A stretch of 64,000 nucleotides of DNA from Flavobacterium ranwuense (GCF_004349315.1 NZ_SMLH01000002.1:62001-126000); one strand, 5' to 3'. Positions 1 to 10,117 are shown, counted from the first letter of the stretch. Program-made: numbers and translations. Notes: generated from the sequence alone by a model not told the origin.

Positions 1-1527
1 ACATTGTGTTAACTTGTAAGAAGTTGAAAGTATTTTGGGAATTTCATAAATAGTAATTGTCTTTTCAAGTGGCTCTCTGTTTTCCCCATTTACAGTTTTT
101 ATTAGTGTTACTTTATAATCACCTGCTTGGGCATAAGTATGATAGGCATGAATATCTGTGGAGGTAAATCCATCACCAAAATCCCAAACAACAGAGTCAA
201 TTTTCTCGACAGAATTACTATAAAAATGAGTAGCTTCCCCTAGACAATTGAATTCGTAATTAAAAGTATAAAGAAATAGAGAGGTGATAAAAGGAGGAAG
301 GCCCTGTTCTGAACTACCTGTTTTCAAATTAATTGCATTTGGTATATAATTACAACTAGTTCCATCTAATTCAGGATTGTTGATTACCGATAATTTGTTA
401 CGAAGGTTGTCAGTTGTAGCATATCCTGCACGGTATATCTTTTCATCAATGGCCAATTGTAAAGCTCCTGCTATTAGAGATGAAGTATTTATTATAGTCT
501 TTGTGGATAGGATATTTGCACTTTTTAGGTCAAATTGAATTAATGAACTTTCTAAAATTGTCTCACCATTTGCATTAAATTTATTTGCTGTTACATATAA
601 TTTTTTTGTTTTTGACGAAAACTCTGCACCATAAGGATTTGAATTACTCAACAGAGTAATTTCATTGCTTATTTTTCCTGTACTCGAATCGAAATCGTAA
701 AGTAATACATTACCTGTATCTCTGATTTCTTGACCTTTTGGTCCCTTTTCATTTGTTCGTCTTGATGCATTGTTTGCTATAACTATTTTTTTGCCGTTTG
801 GAGATGCTTTTAAATATCCAATTGCATTCGGAATATAGCCACCTATTGGGATATTAAGAGGAGTCATTGTCTTGACAGGATTCTTATTAACCCCTTGAGT
901 ACTTATTTTAAAGGTATAAAAATTATTTATAAAATGTGTAATTACCCAAAAAGAAACGCCATCTCCGTGTTGAACTGCTGTTATTTTTTCAGAACATTTG
1001 TATTTGACCTCTTCACTATCATTTGGATTATAAGTGACAAGAGGAATATTCTTTTCAGTGATTACGATGTCTCCTAACCCATTATTTAACATCATGTCAA
1101 CTTGGGAATAATTCACTCCATTATTAGGAGGATCCAAGTCATTTAACGGATTGTTATCCGCATTTGCAGGAAGTGGTTGGTCAACCGTAAAAATATAATA
1201 TATATTGGGATTGTTTGGTTTTGGAACGATAATCGCCGACTGTGTACTTGAATTATGTCCTAATAAACCAAACCCATTAGGCATAATTTGATGATTTTTA
1301 TTGTAAACGATTCTGCCGTCTGTATAAAAAAGTAAATTACCGTTTTTGTCAGAAATAGTGGTACATCCTTCTTTTGTAACTAATTTGCCATTAGTTAAAG
1401 CTACCGGACTTCCTGAATTGAAATCGAGACCGGCATTATTACCAAAATACCATATAGCCGCTTCTTTTTGTCCAAAAGAAGGAACAGTTAAAAAAAGGAA
1501 AAAAAACAATAAATAATAATATTTCAT
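1..1527 (-). CDS. Secreted PKD-domain protein, probable T9SS cargo (3' end outside window)
   Basis: The reading frame runs without a stop from an ATG at 1527 to the window edge, giving 509 residues of an incomplete protein. It begins with a signal peptide (MKYYYLLFFFLFLTVPSFG). The body from about residue 20 to 430 resembles the beta-propeller-like N-terminal region of large flavobacterial gliding/adhesin-type proteins (IWYFGNNAGLDF, then ISDKNGNLLFYTDG). A PKD domain follows near residue 448 (VVWDFGDGF, then HTYAQAGDY). In Flavobacteriaceae this architecture normally ends in a T9SS type B sorting domain; that end is not visible here, but the two genes upstream in the same direction both have it. 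The product is inferred to be exported and surface-bound. The family role (adhesion or gliding-related surface protein) is an inference; that it is secreted is well supported. Confidence 0.8.
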   Translation of the reverse strand, partial: MKYYYLLFFFLFLTVPSFGQKEAAIWYFGNNAGLDFNSGSPVALTNGKLVTKEGCTTISDKNGNLLFYTDGRIVYNKNHQIMPNGFGLLGHNSSTQSAIIVPKPNNPNIYYIFTVDQPLPANADNNPLNDLDPPNNGVNYSQVDMMLNNGLGDIVITEKNIPLVTYNPNDSEEVKYKCSEKITAVQHGDGVSFWVITHFINNFYTFKISTQGVNKNPVKTMTPLNIPIGGYIPNAIGYLKASPNGKKIVIANNASRRTNEKGPKGQEIRDTGNVLLYDFDSSTGKISNEITLLSNSNPYGAEFSSKTKKLYVTANKFNANGETILESSLIQFDLKSANILSTKTIINTSSLIAGALQLAIDEKIYRAGYATTDNLRNKLSVINNPELDGTSCNYIPNAINLKTGSSEQGLPPFITSLFLYTFNYEFNCLGEATHFYSNSVEKIDSVVWDFGDGFTSTDIHAYHTYAQAGDYKVTLIKTVNGENREPLEKTITIYEIPKILSTSYKLTQC

Positions 1528-1533
1528 AACTAT

Positions 1534-1565
1534 CAAATATAGTCAATATCTACAAAAAAATGCAA
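1534..1565 (-). promoter_or_regulatory. Bacteroidota-type promoter for the 1-1527 gene
   Basis: Read on the minus strand, TTG (1565-1563), a 21-base spacer and TATATTTG (1541-1534) match the Bacteroidota sigma pattern TTG-N17-23-TAnnTTTG. The -7 box lies only 6 bases before the ATG at 1527, so the transcript would have almost no leader. Confidence 0.5.
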
Positions 1566-1593
1566 TATTATGAATCATGAATATGGTTACATA

Positions 1594-4500
1594 TTATCTT
1601 TTTAAGCTAAAATGTCCTTTAGCTTCCCTGCCGTCATCCAATTTTATGGTATACCAATAATCATCTCCAGATAAGGGTAGACCCAAAAATGTACCATCCC
1701 AGCCTTGACTGGATGCAACAATTTGTTTTAAAAGCTTACCGTAACGATCAAAAATATAGATGATTGAATTTTCATTGAAATTTTTATTTACTCCTTTTAC
1801 ATTCCAATAGTCATTGTATCCGTCTCCATTTGGGGTGAAAAATTTTGGAACACCAATTACGGCTACGGTTTGGCTTACGGTTCCACAACCATTTTTATCA
1901 TTAATGTATACTTCATGAATTCCGGCAGATACATTATCAAAGAAATTAGAATCCTGAAAAGGTCCAGAAGGAGCGTCCAAGCTATATTGATATTGTCCCT
2001 GTCCTGATACGTTTACCGTTACTGAATTTACATCCGATAAATCAATAATTGAAATAGCTCCTATTTCTGCTATATCAGAAGCGGTTACTTTTATAGTTCG
2101 GATTCTGCTACAACCGGCAAGAGAACTAACTTCTACTGTATAATCACCTTCTGTATTTACATCTAATGTTGGACCAGTTTCAGCTGTTAAAACAACATTG
2201 CCTTTTGTCCATACATACGTATAGTCGGTACTGGGAGTGCCATCTTGAATTCCAGCATCTAATTTCACAAAGAAAGTGGGGAGGTTAGAGCATACTAATT
2301 CATTTTCATCTAAATCATCATTTGTATCAATATTGGGTTTTGGATTTACTCTTAAAGTTACCCTTGGGCTCAAGCCATAACACGCATTATTAGATGTGCT
2401 TTCCACACGGACCCAAATTTTTTGTTCATTTGGATATCCATTATTTATATAATTTGATGTGTTTGTTATTTCATCATTTTCTGATAAAGCATCTGCTTCA
2501 TTTTTATAAAATTTTATCGAATAAGAAGTACTCGATGGAGGAAGAATCGCTGAAATATCAGTGGCTACACTACTGAAATCAAAGGTTGCAATGCCATCAG
2601 TATCGTTATTAGCTGCTCCTAAGTCATCACAGGTTGAAAAAGTACGACTGAATGAAGCTGGAATTTGGGTAGTAGAAACCACTAAGGTAATTTGAACTAC
2701 ACTACTACATCCATTAGCATTTTTTACTCTTGCCCAAACCGGCATACCACCCGAATTAGTATTTGTAAATGCTAAAGGATTGGAAATTAATTTCCCAGCA
2801 TCTGCTGTTTCAGCCCCCGATAGTGAAGTGTAATAGCTAAAAGTTTCAGATGTGGAATTTGACGATATCTCATTGTTTTTCACCGTTAAATTAAAATCTG
2901 AGAAACCATCCGTATCGTCATCACATTGAACAATAGTAGCAGTAGTTACCACAGGTAAACGATAAACAGTCAATGTTGTTTCAGAAGAAATCAAACCGCA
3001 TGAATTTCCAATTTTATCCAGTTTCACTCTGTATTTATAACCATTCATTGCATTGGTCACTTTTATCAGTGTTAAGGTTTTTGTTGTGGCATCTTGATAA
3101 GTAGCATTGTTTAAAATTTTATTCCAAGTTATTCCGTCAGTAGACAATTGCCATTGATAGGTATTTCCTCCATTATCAAGGACTGTGATTGTTGCTTTTT
3201 CTAATTCACAGGTTGGCGCAACTTGAGGTTGGGCAGTTATTATTATTGGCGCAGCAATTATATAATTGTTATGTGGAGTTAAATAACCCAGATCACTCGT
3301 AACTTTTCCTTTAGCATCAACAGTAACGGGATTGTTTCCTAATATTCCATCATTGTTAGGATCATTAAAACCAGCTTCAGTGACATCAAAACAAATATCA
3401 TTATCACTATCCAAATCACGGTAGTTTTTTATTCCATCAGCGTCTGTGTCAATTTCAGTTTCTACTGAATCTAGAATTCCGTCGTTATCGCTATCCAAAT
3501 CCAGATAATCTAAAACGCCATCCATATCCGAATCAATCGGATTAACTCCTGTTCCAAAAGCAGTATCAAGTCCGTCATTATTAGTGTCAGAATTTAATAA
3601 CGCAACGGAAGTATTGACTTGTGCTTCAATAGTATCGGGAATTCCATCATTGTCGCTATCTAAATCCAATTGGTCAGGAATGCCATCACCATCAGAATCT
3701 TTTGGAACACAAACTGCAAAAAACTTTAAAGTTGATTTATTTGGATTGTCATCAGATAAATTTTTATGGGTAAAAGTTATCGAGTTTGACAAATATGTCA
3801 AGAATTTAAAAGTCCCTGTACCTGTGGCTAAGGGTGTTGTACTGTTTAGCCTAAATCGAATTTCAAAAGAGGAATATTGTGTAACTCCACTTTCATAAAT
3901 ACCATCATAATTAGTATCAATCAGCAATTGATTCGTAGGATTGAGAACTGTTATTGTTTTGTTTATAGAAGAACTTATAACATATTCGGCATCGGCATTT
4001 AGTAAATCGGTAGCGTTTGCAGTAGTCACATATTCAATTCCTATACTCATTGGTTGGTTAAAAGTCATAGTATAGGTTGCCGAATTAGTTTTCCCGATAG
4101 GAATATCGGTAATAAAACTGCCGTCAGCATTTCCTATAAAAGGAGTTCCGCTTGCAGTTGCAACTGTAGTCACTGCTCCCGTAAAGGAATTAGAATAATT
4201 ACCAATTGCTATAGTTCCTGCTGCGGTATTTGAAATGTTTATATTTTGGTTTCCATAGGATTCGGTACAATTGATAATTCCATCATTATCTAAGTCAATA
4301 TCAACGTTGTTATTTGTTCCGTCATTATCTGAATCTAATGGGCAATCGCTGACCGGGATCTTGTCTGAGAAAACGTTACCGCCACATCCAGAAATACTTC
4401 CTTTTACTTGATAATAACCGGGTTGGGTAGGTGTGTATGAATTTGAGGTTTCTCCAGGAATAAGAATGTCATTTTGATACCACTGAAAAGTATCATAAGA

Positions 4501-5934
4501 GGATAAAGTGCTGATTTTTAGAACAACATTTGGTATACATGCCGAATTAGATACTGCAATTTTATCAGTTACAATTTCTGGTTTCGTATCAAAGCCGGAA
4601 TAATAACCACCATAAGTTGCGGCGCCATTTGTCCCAAAGTAAGAAACATAAACTTGCCTCGTTGATTTTACAGCAATATTCCCCGTTTGATTAAAAACGG
4701 TGTATCTCACATAATCTGTGTTTCCTGTTACTGAAACAGGAGGGCTCGAGATAGGAATGTTGTTTATGCTTACAGTCGCACCAGTTTCAGTCACAATATT
4801 TAACCCACCATTATAGAATGTACTTCCTATCGATTCAATGGAAGGAATATTGTCAACAATGCTTGGCGTTGAACAATTTAGGGGTGGTACAAAAAATAAA
4901 TTTTGATTAGCGGGTGAAGCGGATCCCCCAATGCTTTGATAAGCAGATACGTTTTCGGAGGCTGAAACATATAAATTGCTATTTATAAATTGGCTTCCAT
5001 CAATAACGGTATATTCTCCTCTACTCAGACTGATAATTGGTACTGTAGAACCATTAACGAAAATTTTGGTATTATCTACATTTGCAATTAATAAAACCCG
5101 TTCTAATTCATCAGTTCCAAGACCTTTTACAAAGATATATTCCTTACCGGTTTTTTCTGTTGGAACAATTTGGTCAAAACCTACATCTCTTCCATTTGTA
5201 TTAGTACTATTGCTTCCTCCAAAAGAACCCGAATTGACAACTACAGGTTTGTCTGATTCTACTAATGCACCAATCATTTTAGAGCTATTGGAAACAGTAT
5301 TGTTATAATTTTCCAAAGCCAAAACATAACTTTCATTTTTACCTAAAATAACAGTTATAGGTCCAGCTACGATGGTTCCATTTGATAATACCGACCCTAT
5401 TGGGATGTTTGAAATAGTGACTTTGGTATTGTTCTCTGTTGACAGGATCGAAGCAAAATTTAATACACTTTGATCATAAACCGGATTTAGCATTGCACCT
5501 AATCTGAATTCTCTTCCTAGGGCACTATTTCCTTTTGATACAAGTCCGCCCGCATGATTATATGAATTATTTTGAGAAGAAAATCCGGCATTAACCCTAA
5601 CACTTACATAAATTAAATCGTCAGCTTCAACTATATATCCTTTGTTAATTACAATTCCAATACTAGTTTTTGGAGTGAACAACTGCGTATTTTGTCCTTG
5701 ACCAATAGAATAAATATATGGAGTAGTATTCTTGACTACACCAGTTATTATACTACCTCCGTTTGCTATAATTTTGAAATTAACATCGGTGGTGCTTGGT
5801 GTAGATATGTATAAATAATGGTCCCCTGCTAAATTTGTAACGCAAGTTAAAGGCGGAATATAGTGTGTTTTACTAAACTGGGAAAAACAACTTATGGAAA
5901 AAAGGGTAATGAGTAAGAGTAATGTTTTTTTCAT
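1594..5934 (-). CDS. T9SS type B cargo: IgGFc-binding-like adhesin with thrombospondin type 3 repeats
   Basis: A 1446-residue secreted protein. Residues 1-18 are a signal peptide (MKKTLLLLITLFSISCFSQ). Residues about 20-460 resemble the IgGFc-binding N-terminal domain (starts THYIPPLTC). Calcium-binding thrombospondin type 3 repeats of the DSDNDG type occur near residue 530 and densely from about 740 to 865 (DLDSDNDGIPD, DLDSDNDGILD). Ig-like and Cys-rich modules with CDDDTDGFSDFNL-type acidic motifs follow. The last 85 residues are the type B C-terminal domain (FFTPNGDGYND, then IYIFDRYGKLLKQ, GWDGTFLG, DDYWYTIKL, ending KGHFSLKR), which directs T9SS export and surface attachment. The 24-base gap to the next cargo gene upstream suggests co-transcription. 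Inferred role: Ca-stabilised cell-surface adhesin; the ligand is unknown. Confidence 0.9.
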   Translation of the reverse strand: MKKTLLLLITLFSISCFSQFSKTHYIPPLTCVTNLAGDHYLYISTPSTTDVNFKIIANGGSIITGVVKNTTPYIYSIGQGQNTQLFTPKTSIGIVINKGYIVEADDLIYVSVRVNAGFSSQNNSYNHAGGLVSKGNSALGREFRLGAMLNPVYDQSVLNFASILSTENNTKVTISNIPIGSVLSNGTIVAGPITVILGKNESYVLALENYNNTVSNSSKMIGALVESDKPVVVNSGSFGGSNSTNTNGRDVGFDQIVPTEKTGKEYIFVKGLGTDELERVLLIANVDNTKIFVNGSTVPIISLSRGEYTVIDGSQFINSNLYVSASENVSAYQSIGGSASPANQNLFFVPPLNCSTPSIVDNIPSIESIGSTFYNGGLNIVTETGATVSINNIPISSPPVSVTGNTDYVRYTVFNQTGNIAVKSTRQVYVSYFGTNGAATYGGYYSGFDTKPEIVTDKIAVSNSACIPNVVLKISTLSSYDTFQWYQNDILIPGETSNSYTPTQPGYYQVKGSISGCGGNVFSDKIPVSDCPLDSDNDGTNNNVDIDLDNDGIINCTESYGNQNINISNTAAGTIAIGNYSNSFTGAVTTVATASGTPFIGNADGSFITDIPIGKTNSATYTMTFNQPMSIGIEYVTTANATDLLNADAEYVISSSINKTITVLNPTNQLLIDTNYDGIYESGVTQYSSFEIRFRLNSTTPLATGTGTFKFLTYLSNSITFTHKNLSDDNPNKSTLKFFAVCVPKDSDGDGIPDQLDLDSDNDGIPDTIEAQVNTSVALLNSDTNNDGLDTAFGTGVNPIDSDMDGVLDYLDLDSDNDGILDSVETEIDTDADGIKNYRDLDSDNDICFDVTEAGFNDPNNDGILGNNPVTVDAKGKVTSDLGYLTPHNNYIIAAPIIITAQPQVAPTCELEKATITVLDNGGNTYQWQLSTDGITWNKILNNATYQDATTKTLTLIKVTNAMNGYKYRVKLDKIGNSCGLISSETTLTVYRLPVVTTATIVQCDDDTDGFSDFNLTVKNNEISSNSTSETFSYYTSLSGAETADAGKLISNPLAFTNTNSGGMPVWARVKNANGCSSVVQITLVVSTTQIPASFSRTFSTCDDLGAANNDTDGIATFDFSSVATDISAILPPSSTSYSIKFYKNEADALSENDEITNTSNYINNGYPNEQKIWVRVESTSNNACYGLSPRVTLRVNPKPNIDTNDDLDENELVCSNLPTFFVKLDAGIQDGTPSTDYTYVWTKGNVVLTAETGPTLDVNTEGDYTVEVSSLAGCSRIRTIKVTASDIAEIGAISIIDLSDVNSVTVNVSGQGQYQYSLDAPSGPFQDSNFFDNVSAGIHEVYINDKNGCGTVSQTVAVIGVPKFFTPNGDGYNDYWNVKGVNKNFNENSIIYIFDRYGKLLKQIVASSQGWDGTFLGLPLSGDDYWYTIKLDDGREAKGHFSLKR

Positions 5935-5958
5935 TTGCTAAAAATAGCAAAATTTAGA

Positions 5959-8286
5959 TTATCTTTTTAATGAAAAATGACCTTTTATTACTCTGCCGTT
6001 TTCTAAATTCAAATGAAACCAATAATCATCAGTGGGTAATGCGAATCCATTGAAAGTTCCATTCCACCCAATGTCTGAGGTAATTAATTGTTTTAAGAAT
6101 TTTCCGTAACGGTCAAAAATATGTAAAGTTGATTGGGGTAAATTATCCAGATTTTTAATTTGCCAAATATCATTATAACCATCTCCGTTTGGAGTGAAAT
6201 AACGAGGATAATCCAAAACATATACCACAAACGGAATTGATAAACCACAGCCGTTTTTATCTCTGGCATAAACTAAATATTCTCCGGGTGCAATTCTATC
6301 AAACATTGGATTATCCTGAAAAAAAGAGCCGTCAATAGAAAATTCATAATCCCCAATTCCAGTATGTTCAATTAAAACTGAATTTTCATTTCCGGAAAAA
6401 TCATTTATTATTGCACCTGTAATCGTTGCTATTCCAGAGGCTGTAACATGATATTTTTTTGTTTTTTCGCATCCGTTTGCACTCGTAACTTTCACCCAAT
6501 AATCACCAGAAGTACTAATCGAAATCGAATTTGAAATTGCTCCTGTACTCCATAAATAGCTGGAAAAACCAGTGTCAACGGTTAAATTAATTGAAGTACC
6601 ATTACATAAAACAGCATTCTCTTCTTGAAAATTAGGTGGGTCAAAGTTGTTCACTACAAGTGTAATGGGAGTAATTGCATAACAGTCAGAACCATTTACG
6701 ATTCGGGCATAAATAATTTGTTGGGTTGCAATGGTATTTTTAAAAATATTTGATAACTGATTTTGTTGGACTATGGCATCCGTTGGATTTAAATAATATT
6801 CTACGATTAAGCCAGCAGGTAAACCCGTTACTACTTGAGGTGTTACTTGTGTGTTTAAATCAAATTGGGCTAAACCATCATTTGTACCATCAGTATCGCA
6901 AGTTGAAATTGGGTTTTGAACTGCAATAGCGTTATTGGAAATAATCAATTTTACTTCGGCATAATTTACACAGTTAAATGAATTACTCACTCTTGAAAAT
7001 ACGGACTGATTTATGAATTTGTTGCTATACGTTGTAGGATTGGTAATTGGATTTGTTTTTGCTTGAGCATCAACCAACGTTTCATAATAAACAACCGCAC
7101 TTAAATTACTCACATTGTTTTTTATAACCGCATCGACTTTGGTTAAGTTGAAAATGGATATTCCATCATTGTCGATGTCACATTGTGAAAGAGTAGTGTC
7201 ATTCAAATCAATTTCTGGAGTATATTCGATTATTATTTCTTCAGTAGCGATACAACTGGGTGTCAATTGCACTTCGACTCTATAAATCCCTGGACCGGTT
7301 ACAGAATAAGTAGAAGTGTTGTTCGTAAACTCTACATTATTCTTAAACCATTTGTAAGTATATCCTAAACTCGCGGGTAGTTTTGTGTCAATATTAAAGC
7401 TTTCACCAAAACAAATAGGGTTGTTTGTCGCTAATAATCGGTCTGATCCCAAATCAATTTTTGGTAAAAAACTGCCCGCTTCAATAAATACTGCGGAGTC
7501 ATAATATTGGTTTCTCTGGTCAGCGATTACTAATTTTATATGGTATGTTCTTCCCGGTTGAACTTTTGTTTGAGCGGTTAAAACTTTAGTTTGCCCAGCA
7601 TAATTAATTGGACTGGTAGCGGTGTTGAAGCCGCCAAAATAGAATTCGTTTTCCGGACCACAACTTTTTATGGGTTCGGTCGAATTTGGAATCGGATTAA
7701 TTAAAGGGTGAATGCTTTTTGATGAAACGGGAGTAGAAGTACCAGGAAGCAATGCTAAATTAGTATAAGTAGTTGTATTTATTTCTTTGATTAAAAAGGC
7801 GAAACCATCAGAATAATTACAAGGAAAATCATCTTGGTATTCATTAGAAGCAAATATATAATCAAAACTTATGAAATCTGTCAGAGCTGTAAAATCGAAT
7901 TCTAAAACCGTCGCGTTTATTGTATTTGTTATTCCTAATGCTTGTTCTAAATCAGTATCTCCCAGCCAAGAAGGATTTCCTCCTCCCAAGTTTCTTACAA
8001 ATGGGCCTCTGGAATTTTGACTACTTCTCGTACTCAAAAGAACGCCTTGTGTAAAAGGGAAACTACTCCCTTGATTATTAAAATAGGCGTAACTGTTTTG
8101 ACTGCCGGAAAATGAATCTCCTTTTGCGATGAAATTAGAAACATTGGCGCAAGAACTATTTACTAAAATATTTTCAACAAGTTGTTGCGCTGTATATGAG
8201 TCGTTTACTGAAATAGATTGAGCGGTTGCATCAAATATAACGCAACAAATAAAAATATAGAATAATATTATTTTCACACATTTCAT
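5959..8286 (-). CDS. T9SS type B cargo with choice-of-anchor L domain
   Basis: A 775-residue secreted protein. The signal peptide covers about residues 1-22. Residues about 27-275 match the choice-of-anchor L domain (starts YTAQQLVENIL; core FDYIFASNEYQDDFP and YSDGFAFLIKE). An Ig-like segment follows (about 280-345), then repeated acidic Cys motifs (QCDIDNDGISIFNL, TCDTDGTNDGLAQFDL) and a second Ig/PKD-like module (LCNGTSINLTVDTGFSSYLW). The last 88 residues are a type B sorting domain (RYFTPNGDGYNDIWQI, then LHIFDRYGKFLKQL, GWNGTFNG, ending KGHFSLKR), near-parallel to that of the downstream 1594-5934 gene. Both end in the same eight residues, so the two C-termini are probably recent relatives. 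Function beyond surface display is unknown. Confidence 0.9.
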   Translation of the reverse strand: MKCVKIILFYIFICCVIFDATAQSISVNDSYTAQQLVENILVNSSCANVSNFIAKGDSFSGSQNSYAYFNNQGSSFPFTQGVLLSTRSSQNSRGPFVRNLGGGNPSWLGDTDLEQALGITNTINATVLEFDFTALTDFISFDYIFASNEYQDDFPCNYSDGFAFLIKEINTTTYTNLALLPGTSTPVSSKSIHPLINPIPNSTEPIKSCGPENEFYFGGFNTATSPINYAGQTKVLTAQTKVQPGRTYHIKLVIADQRNQYYDSAVFIEAGSFLPKIDLGSDRLLATNNPICFGESFNIDTKLPASLGYTYKWFKNNVEFTNNTSTYSVTGPGIYRVEVQLTPSCIATEEIIIEYTPEIDLNDTTLSQCDIDNDGISIFNLTKVDAVIKNNVSNLSAVVYYETLVDAQAKTNPITNPTTYSNKFINQSVFSRVSNSFNCVNYAEVKLIISNNAIAVQNPISTCDTDGTNDGLAQFDLNTQVTPQVVTGLPAGLIVEYYLNPTDAIVQQNQLSNIFKNTIATQQIIYARIVNGSDCYAITPITLVVNNFDPPNFQEENAVLCNGTSINLTVDTGFSSYLWSTGAISNSISISTSGDYWVKVTSANGCEKTKKYHVTASGIATITGAIINDFSGNENSVLIEHTGIGDYEFSIDGSFFQDNPMFDRIAPGEYLVYARDKNGCGLSIPFVVYVLDYPRYFTPNGDGYNDIWQIKNLDNLPQSTLHIFDRYGKFLKQLITSDIGWNGTFNGFALPTDDYWFHLNLENGRVIKGHFSLKR

Positions 8287-8300
8287 CGTGTGTAAAGATA

Positions 8301-9137
8301 CTACAAATCTCTATTTTTTAATAATCGATAGGAAAGGAAAATAAAAATTACAGTCCAAAATAATACGATAAGAATAGCCGATAGGTTGACACCATATTCT
8401 TTAATATTATTCAAACCAATTTGTGTTCCCAAGTTTTTTACCACTGATAATCTGGAAAAAGGTTCTACGATTAAATTCGACATGGATTGTAAAGGTAAAA
8501 ATTGGGTAAAAGATGCTGCCGTAGTGCTATTCGGGAATACTTTAAAAGTTAAAACGCCATTGATAACTCCTTCGATGATATTCCAAACTAAAAGAAATCC
8601 CAGTGCAAAAGCAGAACGCTTTACCAATATTCCTAAAAATAAACAGAAAGAGAAAAAACCGACCAGTTTGACGAAATAGGCTAAAAGATATTCTAAATCA
8701 GAGAAAACGATACTAAACTCAGTGTAGGAAGAATAGCTTAGTCCTAAAATGAGTGACATTATGAAAATAAAAATAGTTGATACCGTTGCAAATAAAACAA
8801 CAGTCAGAAATTTAGACTGAATAAACTCCTTTTTACTCATTCCATCAATTAAATTTTGTTTTAGTGTTCCATAGCTGTATTCATTTGCCATCATGGAGAC
8901 AATTACAATCGCTAAAAACAATTTTAATATGGCTGCGATATACGTGTTGAAATGCCATATAAAAGGGAAATTAAAAATTCCCATCTCTGCAAGATGAAAT
9001 TTAAAAATGCCGAGATCAAATTTAATGGAGGCTATTAATGCTATAAAGGTTAGGAGAATAAAATAGGCCAATGTTAAAACACGGCTGGCTTTGTTTTTCC
9101 AAATTTTTTGTAATTCTATTGCAAGTAATCGTTTCAT
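8301..9137 (-). CDS. ABC-2 type transporter permease
   Basis: A 278-residue integral membrane protein with about six hydrophobic segments (first near residues 18-38, last near 255-272). It starts MKRLLAIELQKIWKNKASR, the usual cytoplasmic start of BcrB/NatB-like ABC-2 permeases. ANEYSYGTLKQNLIDG at about 85-100 is the conserved coupling region after the second membrane segment. It lies 3 bases downstream of its ATPase and is surely co-transcribed. The pair probably exports a small hydrophobic compound or peptide. It does not look like the gliding permease GldF, and no separate GldG-like subunit is present. Confidence 0.85.
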   Translation of the reverse strand: MKRLLAIELQKIWKNKASRVLTLAYFILLTFIALIASIKFDLGIFKFHLAEMGIFNFPFIWHFNTYIAAILKLFLAIVIVSMMANEYSYGTLKQNLIDGMSKKEFIQSKFLTVVLFATVSTIFIFIMSLILGLSYSSYTEFSIVFSDLEYLLAYFVKLVGFFSFCLFLGILVKRSAFALGFLLVWNIIEGVINGVLTFKVFPNSTTAASFTQFLPLQSMSNLIVEPFSRLSVVKNLGTQIGLNNIKEYGVNLSAILIVLFWTVIFIFLSYRLLKNRDL

Positions 9138-9140
9138 GAT

Positions 9141-10052
9141 TTAGTTTTTGAAAGTTGGATTAGAATTGGTCAGTTCTAAAAATTGTTCCTCTAAGCTGTT
9201 TTTACGCTTTACCAAATGATTTAGTATAATGTTTTTTTCAAAAAGAAATCGATTCAATTCCTTAGCGTCTAAATCATTTTTTAAATAAACTAAAATTTTT
9301 CCATCCTCGTTTACAACATTTTTAAAAGCTGGATGAGTTTTAACCGCTAGGATTAAATTTTCAGTATCATCAGCTTGTAATTCAAAAAAGTCTTCATTTG
9401 CTGACATACCATCCACTAAGCCAGTATATAAAATTTCTCCTTTCCTTAAAACCAAAACATGGGTACATACTTTTTCTACTTCGTCTAATAAATGCGAGGC
9501 GAGTAAAATGGTGGTTCCTTTTGACGCAATTTGTTTGATGATATCTCTAATTTGATGAATCCCTTGAGGATCTAAACCATTAGTAGGTTCATCAAGAATT
9601 AAAATTTCAGGATCATTCAATAGGGCCGAAGCTATCGCTAACCGCTGTTTCATTCCCAAAGAAAAAGTACTGAATTTACTGTTTTGTCGATCAACTAAAC
9701 CTACCAATTCAAGTTTTTCATTGACTTTTGCATAGTTGATTCCTTTAATTTTACAAACCAGTTCTAAGTTTTCCTTAGCAGTCATATAAGGATAGAAATT
9801 GGGTCTTTCTATAATTGCACCTACTTTTTTTAGGGCTTCATGCGTTTCCATAGAACCACTAAACCAGCTGTATTCTCCAGAGGTTTTATTAACGACATTC
9901 AATACAATTCCTAAAGTTGTTGATTTTCCGCTCCCGTTGGGACCTAGAATTCCGTATACATTGCCTTTATGTATGTCGAAAGAAACGTTTTTTAAGGCTT
10001 GCAGTGAGCCATAACGTTTGTTGAGATTTTTGATAGAAAGTATAGTTTCCAA
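9141..10052 (-). CDS. ABC transporter ATP-binding protein
   Basis: A 303-residue ABC ATPase of the BcrA/NatA type. Walker A is GPNGSGKST (residues 37-45), the signature is FSLGMKQRLAIA, Walker B with the catalytic Glu is ILILDEPTNGLDP, and the switch His lies in LLASHLLDE. The C-terminal 90 residues form the extra domain common in this subfamily. It energises the permease encoded 3 bases downstream. Residue length is close to GldA, but the partner genes and sequence flavour fit a drug/peptide exporter better. Substrate unknown. Confidence 0.9.
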   Translation of the reverse strand: METILSIKNLNKRYGSLQALKNVSFDIHKGNVYGILGPNGSGKSTTLGIVLNVVNKTSGEYSWFSGSMETHEALKKVGAIIERPNFYPYMTAKENLELVCKIKGINYAKVNEKLELVGLVDRQNSKFSTFSLGMKQRLAIASALLNDPEILILDEPTNGLDPQGIHQIRDIIKQIASKGTTILLASHLLDEVEKVCTHVLVLRKGEILYTGLVDGMSANEDFFELQADDTENLILAVKTHPAFKNVVNEDGKILVYLKNDLDAKELNRFLFEKNIILNHLVKRKNSLEEQFLELTNSNPTFKN

Positions 10053-10117
10053 TAGGTTCGTCTTTTTAATTTAATATAGGACGAACAAGATGGGATATTG
10101 TTACTGTTAAACTTGAA

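Noticed and set aside
3340..3720. CRISPR-like direct repeats
   Set aside because: The repeats are in-frame codons for DSDNDG-type calcium-binding units, of unequal spacing and sequence.
8301..10052. GldA/GldF gliding-motility ABC transporter
   Set aside because: The ATPase length is similar, but there is no GldG, the permease sequence fits BcrB/NatB-like exporters, and no other gld gene is nearby.
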